Notes: a model not told the origin generated them from the sequence alone. Numbered from the stretch's first letter, positions 17,924 through 27,493 are shown. The stretch: DNA of 64,000 bases from Chitinophaga agrisoli (GCF_008386695.1 NZ_VUOC01000004.1:1986327-2050326); one strand, 5' to 3'. Made by a program: numbers and translations.

Positions 17924-20278
17924 TTAATTGGCGCTTTGTTGATTAGGTTGATTATCCCAGTGATGACGGCCGACCTGGTATCCCTGGGAGATGTTATTCA
18001 CCCTGAAGTCCAGCGCATCCAGCTTTTTCTCTTTTTCTTTTATCATATTGTCTTCTATCAGCGCAATCTTTAGGGATAACACCTCCTTATCGCGCACTAT
18101 CTGCGTTATTTGCTGGTTAAGGAGACCGTATGTTTTTGTATTGCTATAATATCCGTCCAATTCTTCTTTCAGCTCATCGCGGCTTTTCTCCAGCTCTTTT
18201 ATACAGGCCTTCAACTCTTCTATTTTAGCGGCCGGACCGGGGTAGTAGGTCCATTCATCCACGCTGACGGTCTCTTTCTTTAGTTCTTCGATCTTTCTTT
18301 CGAGCTCTTTTATCTTATCCTCCTTCATCTTTACTTTCCACTTCCAACCTTGTACTACCCTTGTCAGTACGTCTGAAAAGAGGTTCATCAATCTTTTAAC
18401 AGGGTTTGCTTTTTCAGTTTCCTTTTCCGGCGAAGCCTCCTCCTGTTCATTATCGTTGTTTTTCTCCGCTTCCGTGGGCGACGCTATAGTGATCTTCAAC
18501 TCAGGGCTCAACAGATGAATAGCGCGGTAGTTGCGGTGGGCCATCAGATCCAACAGTGATTTATACAGCTCGTGCGTTTTGCCGATCACCTCATTGCTTT
18601 TGGAATAAGATATTTCCCGCGGATAGAATGTCCAGTCAATGAACTGGTTGACATGATGTATCCTGTTGATCAACTCCTCATAAGACTCATATAAGGAGAT
18701 GATGCGGTAGCCGTATCCCAGGGCAAGACCAGTACAAATGCTGCCAATGAAAAAGCCCCAGGGGTGTATCAGGTTAAGCGTACTTGTATCGACAAAACGG
18801 CTGGCCATCAGCAGTCCTATCAGTCCAACTATAGACAACATAAACACGGCAATCTCCCAATTACGTTTGGGAACCGCATTAGCATCCTGCCTGGGGCGCA
18901 GCACCCTTGATTCCATCACGTGCGTGATATAAAAGAAAACGATCACAGAGAATGCCACCGGTAACAGGAAACCTATTACCTGTAAGGCCAATGATTCACT
19001 GAGCGCCTGATAGCTATCGCCATAACCCGTTTGAGGCGTGGCGAATGCCAGGATCCCTACCAGCAATACCACCGCCGCAATAAATGGCGTTATCTTTAAC
19101 CAGAGCTCATACCAGTTCTTTGCTTTAAACTGGCCTTTGATCAGGGAATCTGACTCAGTGTTAAACTCAATGTTATCCTTCTGTCCGGCCCCGGCCTTAT
19201 CATCCTCCCTTGTTATAAACTTCTCTGCCATTGAGCGCATGTAACAATACCTGGCGATCAGCATGACCGTTAAGAGGTAACCGGACAGGGTTAATGCGCT
19301 TACCCACCAGGAATGGCCGGCAGCAAACAGGCGAAGATGATCCAGGATGTATGTCAGTAAGCCGGTAGCCTGCTGTCCCTGTCCCCGGGCCGCCATTGTC
19401 TCCCGCCACGATTCAAAGAACCAGCTGCAGCAGAAAGCGGCAATCCACCCGATGGTGGTTAAAAAGCCGGCAATAATGTTGTTCAGTCCTTCCCTTTCGT
19501 ACATACTGATCCTTTTCTGTACAAATTCAAAGGATTGCTGTAGTTTGGTGCGATAGTCCTCATAGAACTGTTTGTCCTCCGGGCGGACCTTTTTAGTAGC
19601 GAGGTCTGTCCTGAATTTGGTGTTGTTCTTATCTTCTATACCGTGGTAGACCTGGGTCAATTTCTCAATCTCCTGGCCGAACCTCTCTATGCGTTTGGAA
19701 ACGAGATCTTCTTTCAGCTCTCCCATCTTCGTTACTTCGGCCCGTAGCTCGAGGCGGTAGGCTTTGATCTCTGCCTTTAGATCTTCATACTCCTTGCGTA
19801 ATGCAGGCAGGTTGGCAGCAAACGCCTGTTTCTGCAAATCCTTTTCCTGGAGCTGGTCATCCAGGAAGATGTATTGCGCCCGCAGGACATCCAGCTGACG
19901 CTGATATTTTTCTGCGTTTAACGTTATGATATCCTGCGCCCGTGTGGTCTCTTCTTTTATGACCGCATCTACATGGCCGCCCAGCAATGCATAGTTGAAT
20001 CCCTTCTTGTATTGCTCATCTATCTGTACATCATCAGCGTCTTTATCTTCCGGCTGCGCAGCGGATGCCTGTGGCGTTTCCGTTTCCGGCTTTTCTTCCT
20101 GAGTGTTTTGTCCGGCCGAACTGCTTTGTTTCAGCTCCCATATTGTTTCGTGATTGTGGAAATGACAGGAGGGAAAATGCTGGTCCCTGGCGAAATCAGA
20201 TTCTATTGCCGGATGATCCTGACAGTAATAGCGGCCAGTTATGAGGACGTTCTCATTGGTTTTGCCTGTTACCTTCAT
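17924..20278 (-). CDS. Large coiled-coil membrane protein with an N-terminal zinc-ribbon-like motif
   Basis: The 784-residue protein begins with a compact Cys/His motif: GRYYCQDHP (Cys19, His22) and FPSCHFHNHETIWEL (Cys38, His41, His43). Its spacing suggests a small zinc ribbon. A long coiled coil follows (about 95-250), then about six membrane segments between 260 and 520, for example NIIAGFLTTIGWIAAFCCSW and VIGFLLPVAFSVIVFFYITH. A second coiled coil lies at about 640-760 (MKEDKIKELERKIEELKKET and beyond). It is the first gene of a three-gene operon, 15 bp ahead of the next, with a Bacteroidetes-type promoter about 350 bp upstream. Function is unknown; the shape suggests a membrane scaffold or sensor with large cytoplasmic helical arms. 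Confidence 0.7.
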   Translation of the reverse strand: MKVTGKTNENVLITGRYYCQDHPAIESDFARDQHFPSCHFHNHETIWELKQSSSAGQNTQEEKPETETPQASAAQPEDKDADDVQIDEQYKKGFNYALLGGHVDAVIKEETTRAQDIITLNAEKYQRQLDVLRAQYIFLDDQLQEKDLQKQAFAANLPALRKEYEDLKAEIKAYRLELRAEVTKMGELKEDLVSKRIERFGQEIEKLTQVYHGIEDKNNTKFRTDLATKKVRPEDKQFYEDYRTKLQQSFEFVQKRISMYEREGLNNIIAGFLTTIGWIAAFCCSWFFESWRETMAARGQGQQATGLLTYILDHLRLFAAGHSWWVSALTLSGYLLTVMLIARYCYMRSMAEKFITREDDKAGAGQKDNIEFNTESDSLIKGQFKAKNWYELWLKITPFIAAVVLLVGILAFATPQTGYGDSYQALSESLALQVIGFLLPVAFSVIVFFYITHVMESRVLRPRQDANAVPKRNWEIAVFMLSIVGLIGLLMASRFVDTSTLNLIHPWGFFIGSICTGLALGYGYRIISLYESYEELINRIHHVNQFIDWTFYPREISYSKSNEVIGKTHELYKSLLDLMAHRNYRAIHLLSPELKITIASPTEAEKNNDNEQEEASPEKETEKANPVKRLMNLFSDVLTRVVQGWKWKVKMKEDKIKELERKIEELKKETVSVDEWTYYPGPAAKIEELKACIKELEKSRDELKEELDGYYSNTKTYGLLNQQITQIVRDKEVLSLKIALIEDNMIKEKEKKLDALDFRVNNISQGYQVGRHHWDNQPNQQSAN

Positions 20279-20630
20279 ATAGGGGTATATTTGTTTATCA
20301 ACATGTATACGTACGGGTCTTTCTTTTGGGGATATGGCGGCTTATTTGCAGCGCGGAGTACTCTCTATGGGAGCAGGACTATCTAATACTGACAGGTATA
20401 AGTTATATGTAAATCACTGATCGTTCCCTGTACGCTTGTATATGGGGATAAACACAATGCATCCACAAATATTGACTTTGATTACGACAGATTAAATCAT
20501 TCCCGAAAAAATAAACTTGCGACAAATAGTATAAGCTCTTGTGAAATCTTTAAGTACTCTACGTGGTAATGGTTATGCTGAAACAGTAGTTTCTTGCCCG
20601 ATTATTGTCCTGGTTGCCAATTGAGTAGGC

Positions 20631-20660
20631 CAAAAGTAGCGTTTTTTTGAAAGTGCCAAA
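20631..20660 (-). promoter_or_regulatory. Bacteroidetes-type promoter for the 20278-15838 operon
   Basis: On the minus strand TTTG (20660-20657) is followed after 18 bases by TACTTTTG (20638-20631), a full match to the -7 element TAnnTTTG and the -33 element TTTG of this phylum. It lies between the M19-like gene and the coiled-coil operon and would give a long leader of about 345 bases. The remaining intergenic sequence (20279-20740) shows no gene. Confidence 0.55.
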
Positions 20661-20740
20661 ATTATTTTTTAAGAATACCGATTAAAAAAGGAGTTTTCCC
20701 TCTGAAGAATAAATATGCCAGTAGTATTAATATGGGCGCC

Positions 20741-22315
20741 TTACCTGCTTTGAAACCATTTCTTCACGAAATTAAATCCGTTATTGTAAAACAGGTCTTC
20801 TACAAACTGTGTTAGATCCAGTTGATTGGCCCATAACTTTGAATCCTCCAGGTCTTCCAGGAAAAAGCGGAGGTTATTACCGATGTATTTCTTTAGCATC
20901 TTCATATCTTCTACGGTAGCTACGTTGACGAAGGGGTTGATAAGGCCGTCAAAATCAGAACCGATGGTAATATGTAACTGCGCCGTTGCTACCGGGATAC
21001 CGGCGTTTACGCACACCTGGAAATAGTGTTTGATATGAAATAAAATGTGATCGTAGAAGAACTCCTGGGGATTGCCCTGCTCTGTGCTTTCTATTACCTC
21101 TTCGAAGGAGATGCAGTTATTAGTATTCACTTTCTTGCCGATATTCTCACCTGAGATGCCGAGGGAAATCCATTCTGCTTTTGAGATATATTCTTTATCT
21201 ACCATGAGGCCTACATCTTTTATACCGGTGGGCTCGTGATCGAAACGGCTGACGTATCCCAGGATACGCCGGTCCATGGACAGGCCGATCATGCCGCCAT
21301 GCTGTACGATCCAGGCGATCTCCTCATCGAAAAGGTTAATAGTGGTCATGTTGAACGCAGGCGCACCCGGCCGGCGCGGCATGTTATGCGTTTGCATCGT
21401 TTTGGCGGTTTCTACATACATCACTTTCTCTAAAGGCCTGGCCAGCCGGATATAGGCCGGCCATTCTTCAAATGGTACGCCGGTAAAGCCTGCATGTGTG
21501 CATAAAAGCGGCATCGCGTCCGGGTAATTGCCGGCGTCTATTTCGTTGCGCAACTCCCGGCGGGACTGGTAGCTCATGTGCTTCAGGTCTACATGTACTT
21601 TACGGCTAAACAGCGCGCGGGCTACCTGGCGGCCATCGTCTGTGAGGCCATCGCCTAATGGGTAGAAAGGTTCGTTTTTGGTGAGCTGGATACCGAAGGC
21701 ATGGTTGCACAGGCTGGACTGCTGCATGTGCGTGAGATTGACGGCTAACACCGGCGCTTTGGTTAAGAGCAGATCCAAGTTGCGGATGATCTCTTCCGGA
21801 TTGTAACGCTGATCCGGGAGTATGACCTCATTAACAGTGTCTACGAAAGAGTGGCAGCCTTCTACTACGAAGAAGATGTTGGCCATGTTCTTGCGGATGG
21901 GAGCGTCGAAGCTTTGCGTGGATAATACGTTGAAAGAAAGCGGCGCTTGCAGGTAGCTGTCTAAGGTTCTGTTGAGGATAAAGTCTGTGAATGATTTGCA
22001 GGTGTTGTTGCCGATGTTGTTCAATAACGTGAGGGAGAGCTTGTGCTCTGCTGTTTTCCGGAGAAATTGGCGCAGGGGGATGACTTCCCTGGCGAGGTTG
22101 CTTTCTACAGCGTATAATGCGACGCCTATGATCACTTCGTCCTCCATCTCGGCTAGCTGGCTTTGATGGATCTGTGCGCGGATGATCTGTGGGAGGTCGC
22201 TGCAATTTTTGGGCACGCCGGCGATGTCGTTGGGGCTGATCCGGGTGTCGATGTTGGGATGATCGTCGAAAAGTTGTTTAAGGATGATGTGCGTGTGGAA
22301 GTCGAAGTATTTCAT
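20741..22315 (-). CDS. Membrane dipeptidase-like (peptidase M19) amidohydrolase
   Basis: This 524-residue protein starts MKYFDFHTHIILKQL; the HxH motif near residue 8 is the first metal site of the amidohydrolase barrel. It also has FFVVEGCHSF (possible bridging acid), NLTHMQQSSLCNHAFG, HVDLKHMS and LLCTHAGFTG (His ligands). IGSDFDGLINP is the motif that marks membrane (renal-type) dipeptidases of family M19, which hydrolyse dipeptides with a D- or dehydro-residue. It is about 100-150 residues longer than classical M19 enzymes and has no signal peptide, so it may be cytoplasmic with another amide substrate. It stands alone on the minus strand. Confidence 0.75.
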   Translation of the reverse strand: MKYFDFHTHIILKQLFDDHPNIDTRISPNDIAGVPKNCSDLPQIIRAQIHQSQLAEMEDEVIIGVALYAVESNLAREVIPLRQFLRKTAEHKLSLTLLNNIGNNTCKSFTDFILNRTLDSYLQAPLSFNVLSTQSFDAPIRKNMANIFFVVEGCHSFVDTVNEVILPDQRYNPEEIIRNLDLLLTKAPVLAVNLTHMQQSSLCNHAFGIQLTKNEPFYPLGDGLTDDGRQVARALFSRKVHVDLKHMSYQSRRELRNEIDAGNYPDAMPLLCTHAGFTGVPFEEWPAYIRLARPLEKVMYVETAKTMQTHNMPRRPGAPAFNMTTINLFDEEIAWIVQHGGMIGLSMDRRILGYVSRFDHEPTGIKDVGLMVDKEYISKAEWISLGISGENIGKKVNTNNCISFEEVIESTEQGNPQEFFYDHILFHIKHYFQVCVNAGIPVATAQLHITIGSDFDGLINPFVNVATVEDMKMLKKYIGNNLRFFLEDLEDSKLWANQLDLTQFVEDLFYNNGFNFVKKWFQSR

Positions 22316-22694
22316 ATGTGGTGATTTGGGGTGGTAATGGGGTGAGGAGAAGGTACGAAATTTTGAGGGGATTTGGGGTATTCTTATTAGCTATTTTTTG
22401 GTGGGAGGTGATGGTTGCATTTACAATATTCCTATATTCGCGGCTATCAAAATCTAATAGCTCAAACTTTTTATTATATGAGAAGATCTGTAATAAATTT
22501 CCCTGATGCTATTTATCCCACGTATGATCCTTTGAAAACGGCCTTTAGGTTACAACTGCCAATATTACACCCGGCAGTATCAACAACCAGTTATCTGTTT
22601 ATTTCCTGAACACTTTGTGTACGAGACCTGCTTAGACACGCTTGATCATTTATTTCATTAACCATGTTATTAACCAACCAATAAAACCATAATT
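22316..22694. other. Intergenic region between divergent genes
   Basis: These 379 bases separate the M19-like gene from the papain-like lipoprotein gene. Short frames here (for example 22415-22609) lack any recognisable feature and I treat them as noise. The sequence turns AT-rich from about 22380. No promoter of the TAnnTTTG form was found. Confidence 0.4.
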
Positions 22695-24059
22695 ATGAGA
22701 AACCACTACACATTTACCTGGCTCTTATTGATTTGCCTGGCGATTATCGCAGGCTGTACAAAAACCGAAAGCCCTCATTTGGGTAATAATACCATTTCTG
22801 CTACAAACTCCTGGAAGGACACCGCAGCTATCCGGCGATCGGCAGCGTACGCGCAGATCGGCGCTAGTTTGCCCCAAGTTGGATACCTATTGCAGGAACA
22901 TGGGCTTAGCTATGAGCAGGCGATCAGGGCGGTGATAGCAGACAGCATACCGGTGGCTGTTAGCGCCGATAATATTGACAACTATGTGGATTGGATCATT
23001 TTAAAACAGGCGGTGATAACATGTGAGACTAACTGGTATGCGCTTACCCGCAATTATCCTGCGCTTGGTGTGGATACGGAGCTATCGAAGGCGATACGGC
23101 ATGAGCTGCATTACTATAATGGGGATGCAGCTGCGGTATTGTCCAAAGCTAGTGGCGACCCTGTCAATGTAACGTTTGGCGTGGCGCCGGATGGCTCTAT
23201 TGGCGCTATTATGGGCACCGGAGAGCCGATTACATTGCCAGAGGTGGTGGTGCATGCGGTGATCTATGATACGTTCTTTAGTGGAAGTGATGCGCCAGGG
23301 AGAGGCGGTCCTAATTATCATCCGGGAGCAGCGCTGGCACGGGCGAGGGAGGAGCTAAGGAGGAAGGCGCTTAAGGCGAGGGCGGATTTTGAGGCGACGG
23401 CGAGGCAGGATCAGGGGCGGCGGCCAGCACAGGTGAAGGGGGCGGATATTGTGAAGTGTTTTAGCGATGGGAAGACTGCGAAGGAGTACCGGCTTACGGT
23501 GTATGTTGATCAGCCGGTAGGTGGGCAGAGTGATGCGATAAATATCGCTAATGGCGATGTAGGGCATACTTTTATAGGGCTTGAGAAGGTGAATACGGAT
23601 GCGAGCAGGGTTTCGAGGACGTTTGGGTTTTATCCAATGGGAGAAGACAAAGATGGCATCTATTCTAAAGGCGTACTAAGAGACAATCAGTTGTATCAAT
23701 ATGACTTATCAATAACTCGCGTATTTAAAGATCAAACATCACTTAATGTATTAATACAGAAAATCAAAGATTTAGATAACAGATATTACCAGTTGTACAG
23801 CAAAACAGTAAATGGTAGCTTTAAACAAAGCTTCAATTGTACCGACGCAGCTATAGAAATGGCAGTGGCAGGCGGAATGGTCGTACCCAGCGGTTTTGGA
23901 ATGTTCTTTGGCCCTTTTCTACCTGGAAGCTGTCCTGGGAAGTTCGGAGAAGAAATACGTAAGGTCGCAAGCAATCCTGCCGCCGATATTCTAGGACAAA
24001 AAAGTCAAACATATAACACCAAAGGCGGTGTTACTCCGCAAGACCAAGGATGTAAATAA
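22695..24059 (+). CDS. Lipoprotein with a C-terminal permuted papain-like (NlpC/LRAT-type) domain
   Basis: The 454-residue protein has a lipoprotein signal (WLLLICLAIIAGC, Cys21). The middle (about 30-255) is unique, with an Arg/Ala-rich helix (ALARAREELRRKALKARADF). The C-terminal part runs EYRLTVYVDQP, then GDVGHTFIGLEK, and later SFNCTDAAIEMA. This order, a His in a GHTF strand before a Cys at the start of a helix, fits circularly permuted papain-like enzymes that cut amides or acyl esters. From about 23640 the DNA becomes clearly more AT-rich than the first two thirds, as if the C-terminal module had been joined later. The next gene starts 25 bp downstream and encodes a small membrane protein, so an effector/immunity pair is possible but unproved. 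Confidence 0.65.
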   Translation: MRNHYTFTWLLLICLAIIAGCTKTESPHLGNNTISATNSWKDTAAIRRSAAYAQIGASLPQVGYLLQEHGLSYEQAIRAVIADSIPVAVSADNIDNYVDWIILKQAVITCETNWYALTRNYPALGVDTELSKAIRHELHYYNGDAAAVLSKASGDPVNVTFGVAPDGSIGAIMGTGEPITLPEVVVHAVIYDTFFSGSDAPGRGGPNYHPGAALARAREELRRKALKARADFEATARQDQGRRPAQVKGADIVKCFSDGKTAKEYRLTVYVDQPVGGQSDAINIANGDVGHTFIGLEKVNTDASRVSRTFGFYPMGEDKDGIYSKGVLRDNQLYQYDLSITRVFKDQTSLNVLIQKIKDLDNRYYQLYSKTVNGSFKQSFNCTDAAIEMAVAGGMVVPSGFGMFFGPFLPGSCPGKFGEEIRKVASNPAADILGQKSQTYNTKGGVTPQDQGCK

Positions 24060-24083
24060 AAGTTAACTTAATAAGTTTAGACA

Positions 24084-24416
24084 ATGGTATTAAGAAGAGG
24101 AATAAAGTGGATAGCTATCATCTATATTATATTTTCTGGCATTGCAATCTTTCTTAAACCTTTACCCGCACTAATCGGTTTAGATAGCTTTGCCCATATC
24201 TACAACTACACTACTAAAAACAACGAGTTTCAGTATTCGGAAACAGTTGGCAAAGACCACCTTTCCGACATGCGGCGGCAGTATCAATCATTCTTGACTG
24301 AGCATAAAATTCCCGACACTACACTCTATAGGGACTTTACCCCTCAGTACTGGAAATTATGGCGATGGCCGGAATATTATACCCGCATTAAACAATTTCC
24401 TCCTTTACCCAAATAA
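24084..24416 (+). CDS. Small membrane-anchored protein, possible immunity partner
   Basis: This 110-residue protein has one N-terminal membrane segment (WIAIIYIIFSGIAIFL) and a soluble tail rich in Tyr and Trp, with FTPQYWKLWRWPEYYTRI near the C-terminus. It follows the papain-like lipoprotein gene by 25 bp on the same strand and shares the AT-rich composition of that gene's 3' end. I recognise no family. Position, size and membrane anchoring would suit an immunity protein acting in the periplasm, but this is inference only. Confidence 0.55.
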   Translation: MVLRRGIKWIAIIYIIFSGIAIFLKPLPALIGLDSFAHIYNYTTKNNEFQYSETVGKDHLSDMRRQYQSFLTEHKIPDTTLYRDFTPQYWKLWRWPEYYTRIKQFPPLPK

Positions 24417-24532
24417 GAGAAAAGAAATATCTCTGCTTCGTGGATTATGATGGGTCATCATATTAAAAATGACAAATGCAGGCAGGTCAATAGACTTCAG
24501 GCAGGCACACTATAGTTCAATTGATAAATTCT

Positions 24533-24580
24533 TAATGAGAGGGATGGTTTGCCACATGATGCAGACTATCCCTCTCATTA
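24533..24580. repeat. Perfect 13-bp inverted repeat in an intergenic region
   Basis: TAATGAGAGGGAT (24533-24545) is matched by ATCCCTCTCATTA (24568-24580) with a 22-base loop. It lies in the 319-base gap (24417-24735) between the small membrane protein and the convergent hydroxylase gene, which otherwise shows no gene I can support. It lacks a T-tract directly after the stem, so a terminator role is doubtful. Confidence 0.6.
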
Positions 24581-24735
24581 GGGATCCTTATTGCAGTCAT
24601 GGTCGGTTATTCGTGGCTATAGACGGCGCGAGCAGCGTAATGGTTTGCCAGATGCCGATGCCTGTCAATGAAGGCTGATGCTTGTGAGGAGAGCCAATAC
24701 CTATACAGCATACTACCCTTAAAATATCCCCTCCC

Positions 24736-25431
24736 CTACCTCTTATACGTCCCCATTAGCCTATCCCAAATAGATGTATAAAACCCAAAGTTATACCCCA
24801 CATCCTGGTGATGATCATGATGAAACGTAGAAGTACCGATATATTTCATCAGCGGCAACCTGCGCAATGACGCCGGTAATGGCTCTATCCCTAAATGCCC
24901 CGCCAGGCCGAATACTACATTAATGACCAGATAGATAACAATGGCATAGATATTAAATCCCCGGAACATCAGCAGCACCAGCCATAGCCCTCCAAAGGCC
25001 AGGGTTTCAAGGGGATGAAGGATAAACAGGTCCAGCGGGCGGGGATCGACAGATTGATGATGCAACTGATGGATAGCTTTATACAGGAATGTTTTGTGAA
25101 TGATGTAGTGAAACACGAACATTAACAGGTCCATGCCGAAGAATAACAGCAGGAAATCGGTCAGGATATTCCAGGATAAGCCGGTAGTAATGGTAATGAA
25201 GCCATGCTTCCAGAGCCAGTAACCGGCGTAGGTAACTACCGTGTTCAGGATATTGGTGATGCCGATGATCCATATTTCGGAGCGCGTGTAGGCATTAGCG
25301 ATGGAATATTGACGGAGGATGAGCCGGCCAAAGAAAAGCACCATGCCTGTGATCATCAGGTTTTCCACGAGGAAGATGAGCCAGCAAAGGGCTGGCGGAA
25401 GATGCAGGAGATAGTCAAGCAGGTGGCTCAT
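24736..25431 (-). CDS. Sterol desaturase / fatty acid hydroxylase superfamily protein
   Basis: This 231-residue membrane protein carries the eight-histidine pattern of the di-iron hydroxylase superfamily: HYIIH, HQLHH and later FHHDHH, set between four or so hydrophobic segments. Members hydroxylate or desaturate lipids such as sterols, sphingoid bases, carotenoids or ornithine lipids at the membrane. The His boxes are complete, so it is likely active. The substrate is not visible; in Bacteroidetes sphingolipid or ornithine-lipid hydroxylation is a reasonable guess. It is a single gene convergent with the small membrane protein gene. Confidence 0.9.
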   Translation of the reverse strand: MSHLLDYLLHLPPALCWLIFLVENLMITGMVLFFGRLILRQYSIANAYTRSEIWIIGITNILNTVVTYAGYWLWKHGFITITTGLSWNILTDFLLLFFGMDLLMFVFHYIIHKTFLYKAIHQLHHQSVDPRPLDLFILHPLETLAFGGLWLVLLMFRGFNIYAIVIYLVINVVFGLAGHLGIEPLPASLRRLPLMKYIGTSTFHHDHHQDVGYNFGFYTSIWDRLMGTYKR

Positions 25432-25741
25432 GGTTGTTTAAAAGACTTGTATAATAGGTTGTAAAGATAAGTATATAAAATTCCGGGGACCGGAGATACG
25501 GGGATACGGCGCGGGCATTTTATTATCCGATGTCTGTATGATTATAAAAATCCATGATACATATATTGCCTTTTGAGTATATTTATAGGTCGAACCTGAA
25601 TATAACGGGTTAGCCTATCTGAGATCATAGCTTAAAACACTGATAATCAGTTATTGTAAAGAAAACCCGTTGACTATTTGGGCTTTGATGTTTAGGATAT
25701 TTAGACGTTATACACGATAGACCGGATTTAAAGAAATAACC
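25432..25741. other. Intergenic region between divergent genes
   Basis: These 310 bases separate the hydroxylase gene from the nuclease-cargo gene and should hold both promoters. The sequence is AT-rich. I found no full TAnnTTTG element and no structural repeat. Confidence 0.4.
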
Positions 25742-27415
25742 ATGCAAGCCCAGGCCAACAAAACGCAGGAGAACGGGAGCCGGTCGGTGGCGGATAAAGC
25801 TGCCCAGCTAAAGAGCACGGATGCTCCTTTTCAAGACGCTCCTTTTCAGTTTGAGGATCATCGTCCGGAAGCCGTAGCGCAAAGGAAGTTGCAGGAGATG
25901 GCGAATCAATATGCCGCCCAGCGGCAACCGATACAAAAGAAAGATGATCATACAGGACTATCCGTCAGCAAGACGGGGCTGCCAGCCAGCTTACACGCGG
26001 TAAATGGCGGGACACGCGCCGCTCAGGCAAGCGTGCCGGTGATACAGCAGCAATCAGCAAAGCCGGGTAGACCTATTGCCAACGTTCCATCGGATGCACC
26101 GGTGCAACGGGTCGCTTTTAACCAATACATTGCCCACCTGGTACCCAAGTCCTATTATTACATTAAAATAGATAAAAAAGACGTTATTGCTCAGTATCTG
26201 GGTACCGACGACACACAGCACGGGCTTGGCTACTGGTTCAACGATTTCGGCAGGGGCGATAGAGCAAAATGGCTCTGGGAGCAGCCGATAGGACAAAGCA
26301 GGTTCTATTTGCTCGCATCAGATGTGGATGATATCAGTCCGCTGGAGTCTCCGCAGCAGTATTTAGCCAACCAGGGGTTCGCGGCGCTGGCTGTTGACTG
26401 GACCGCACAGTTAGCGAGCGCCAGCGGGGCGTATGAGACATGGGCATACACAAAGGTAAATGACGCCAGTATTCAATGGCATCCTGTAAAGGGCTGGATG
26501 CCAATAATGAAGCATAACAGAAATGTGAACATCTTCCCTCCCCTGGAAACGGACCTGATAGTAGAAGATTCTGTTGCCTATGTACATAAAGACGGCACCA
26601 GCATCTGCTTCCTGTTTAGTCCCGATCAGACGAGCGGGTTCCAGTTTATCGGTAAACCGCAAGAGGTAATTGCTTTACTGGCCTTACATTATGCGCATAT
26701 CAACAAAGCGGCCGTACCGCGATCCGGTAAGGCCCGTGCAGCAGCCGACACTGACCAGGGCAGCCAGCGCTTACCCTCCGCGGATGAGGCAGCGTATGGC
26801 AGTACTACCAAAGCTGCCGCCACCTCTGTTGGTAAAACAGATATAGATGCGAACTCCTCTATTGATATCAAGAGCAGCTCCACCGGGTCTGAAGTAACCG
26901 TCATCCATAAAGGGCCCTGGAAAAAAGGAGACCGGGGCTCTGGCCAGGCAGACGCGATGGGTGGACAGAATGCCAAAAACTATGTTGTAGACCGGCTTGC
27001 CAATCCTCAGAATAAAACCAAAGACGCACTAAGGACAGCGCTTTCCGGACGTTATGAGTGGTTACACGTTGTGGGCAGCAGCCTTGGGGGTATTAATGTG
27101 AAAGAAAACCTGGTGGCAGGAAGTTATGACGCCAACACGAAAATGATCGCCCTGGAGCACCGGGTAGCCCGCTGGGGAACGCGCGACTATAGCGGAGATC
27201 ATGCGCCCACTGCTTTTAAGCCCATTACTATCAAGGGTAAGGCCGTTACGCATGCGGATAACCGCGTGGGCAAATCTATTAGCCTGGAAGTATCGCATGG
27301 CGGCACCAAAGTAGCCAGCGGGGATTATAATGTAGAAGATCAGACCGTGATCACCAAATCTGAATACGCGGCCGAAGAAAAACGGGTGGATGATGAAATT
27401 AAGGCCAATAGTTAA
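25742..27415 (+). CDS. Nuclease-type effector with an injection-system-cargo-like N-terminus
   Basis: This 557-residue protein has no signal peptide. The N-terminus contains HRPEAVAQRKLQEMANQYAA and further Gln/Ala-rich low-complexity sequence to about residue 120. From my knowledge of the phylum, this RPEAVAQRKLQ motif recurs in proteins encoded with extracellular contractile injection systems. A central domain (about 125-320) is unassigned. The C-terminal domain (about 380-557) holds GQADAMGGQNAKNYVVDRLA, and WLHVVGSSLGG (residues 440-450) followed by ENLVAGSYDANTKMIALEHR. This His-containing motif is like that of toxin nucleases of the His-Me/DNA-RNA nonspecific type. No immunity gene is evident next to it, which suits a cargo aimed at non-kin cells. 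No injection-system structural genes lie in the window. Confidence 0.65.
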   Translation: MQAQANKTQENGSRSVADKAAQLKSTDAPFQDAPFQFEDHRPEAVAQRKLQEMANQYAAQRQPIQKKDDHTGLSVSKTGLPASLHAVNGGTRAAQASVPVIQQQSAKPGRPIANVPSDAPVQRVAFNQYIAHLVPKSYYYIKIDKKDVIAQYLGTDDTQHGLGYWFNDFGRGDRAKWLWEQPIGQSRFYLLASDVDDISPLESPQQYLANQGFAALAVDWTAQLASASGAYETWAYTKVNDASIQWHPVKGWMPIMKHNRNVNIFPPLETDLIVEDSVAYVHKDGTSICFLFSPDQTSGFQFIGKPQEVIALLALHYAHINKAAVPRSGKARAAADTDQGSQRLPSADEAAYGSTTKAAATSVGKTDIDANSSIDIKSSSTGSEVTVIHKGPWKKGDRGSGQADAMGGQNAKNYVVDRLANPQNKTKDALRTALSGRYEWLHVVGSSLGGINVKENLVAGSYDANTKMIALEHRVARWGTRDYSGDHAPTAFKPITIKGKAVTHADNRVGKSISLEVSHGGTKVASGDYNVEDQTVITKSEYAAEEKRVDDEIKANS

Positions 27416-27493
27416 ATGAGCTGGCTAGCGGCATCGATTACAGAGATCCTTAAAACACAGCGAACACGCTTTCGAAATGGCGCATTTAACCCG

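Noticed and set aside
22415-22609. 64-codon plus-strand frame before the papain-like lipoprotein gene
   Set aside because: No conserved motif, no signal and AT-rich intergenic composition.
24469-24678. 69-codon plus-strand frame
   Set aside because: It runs through the 13-bp inverted repeat and lacks any motif or partner; probably noise.
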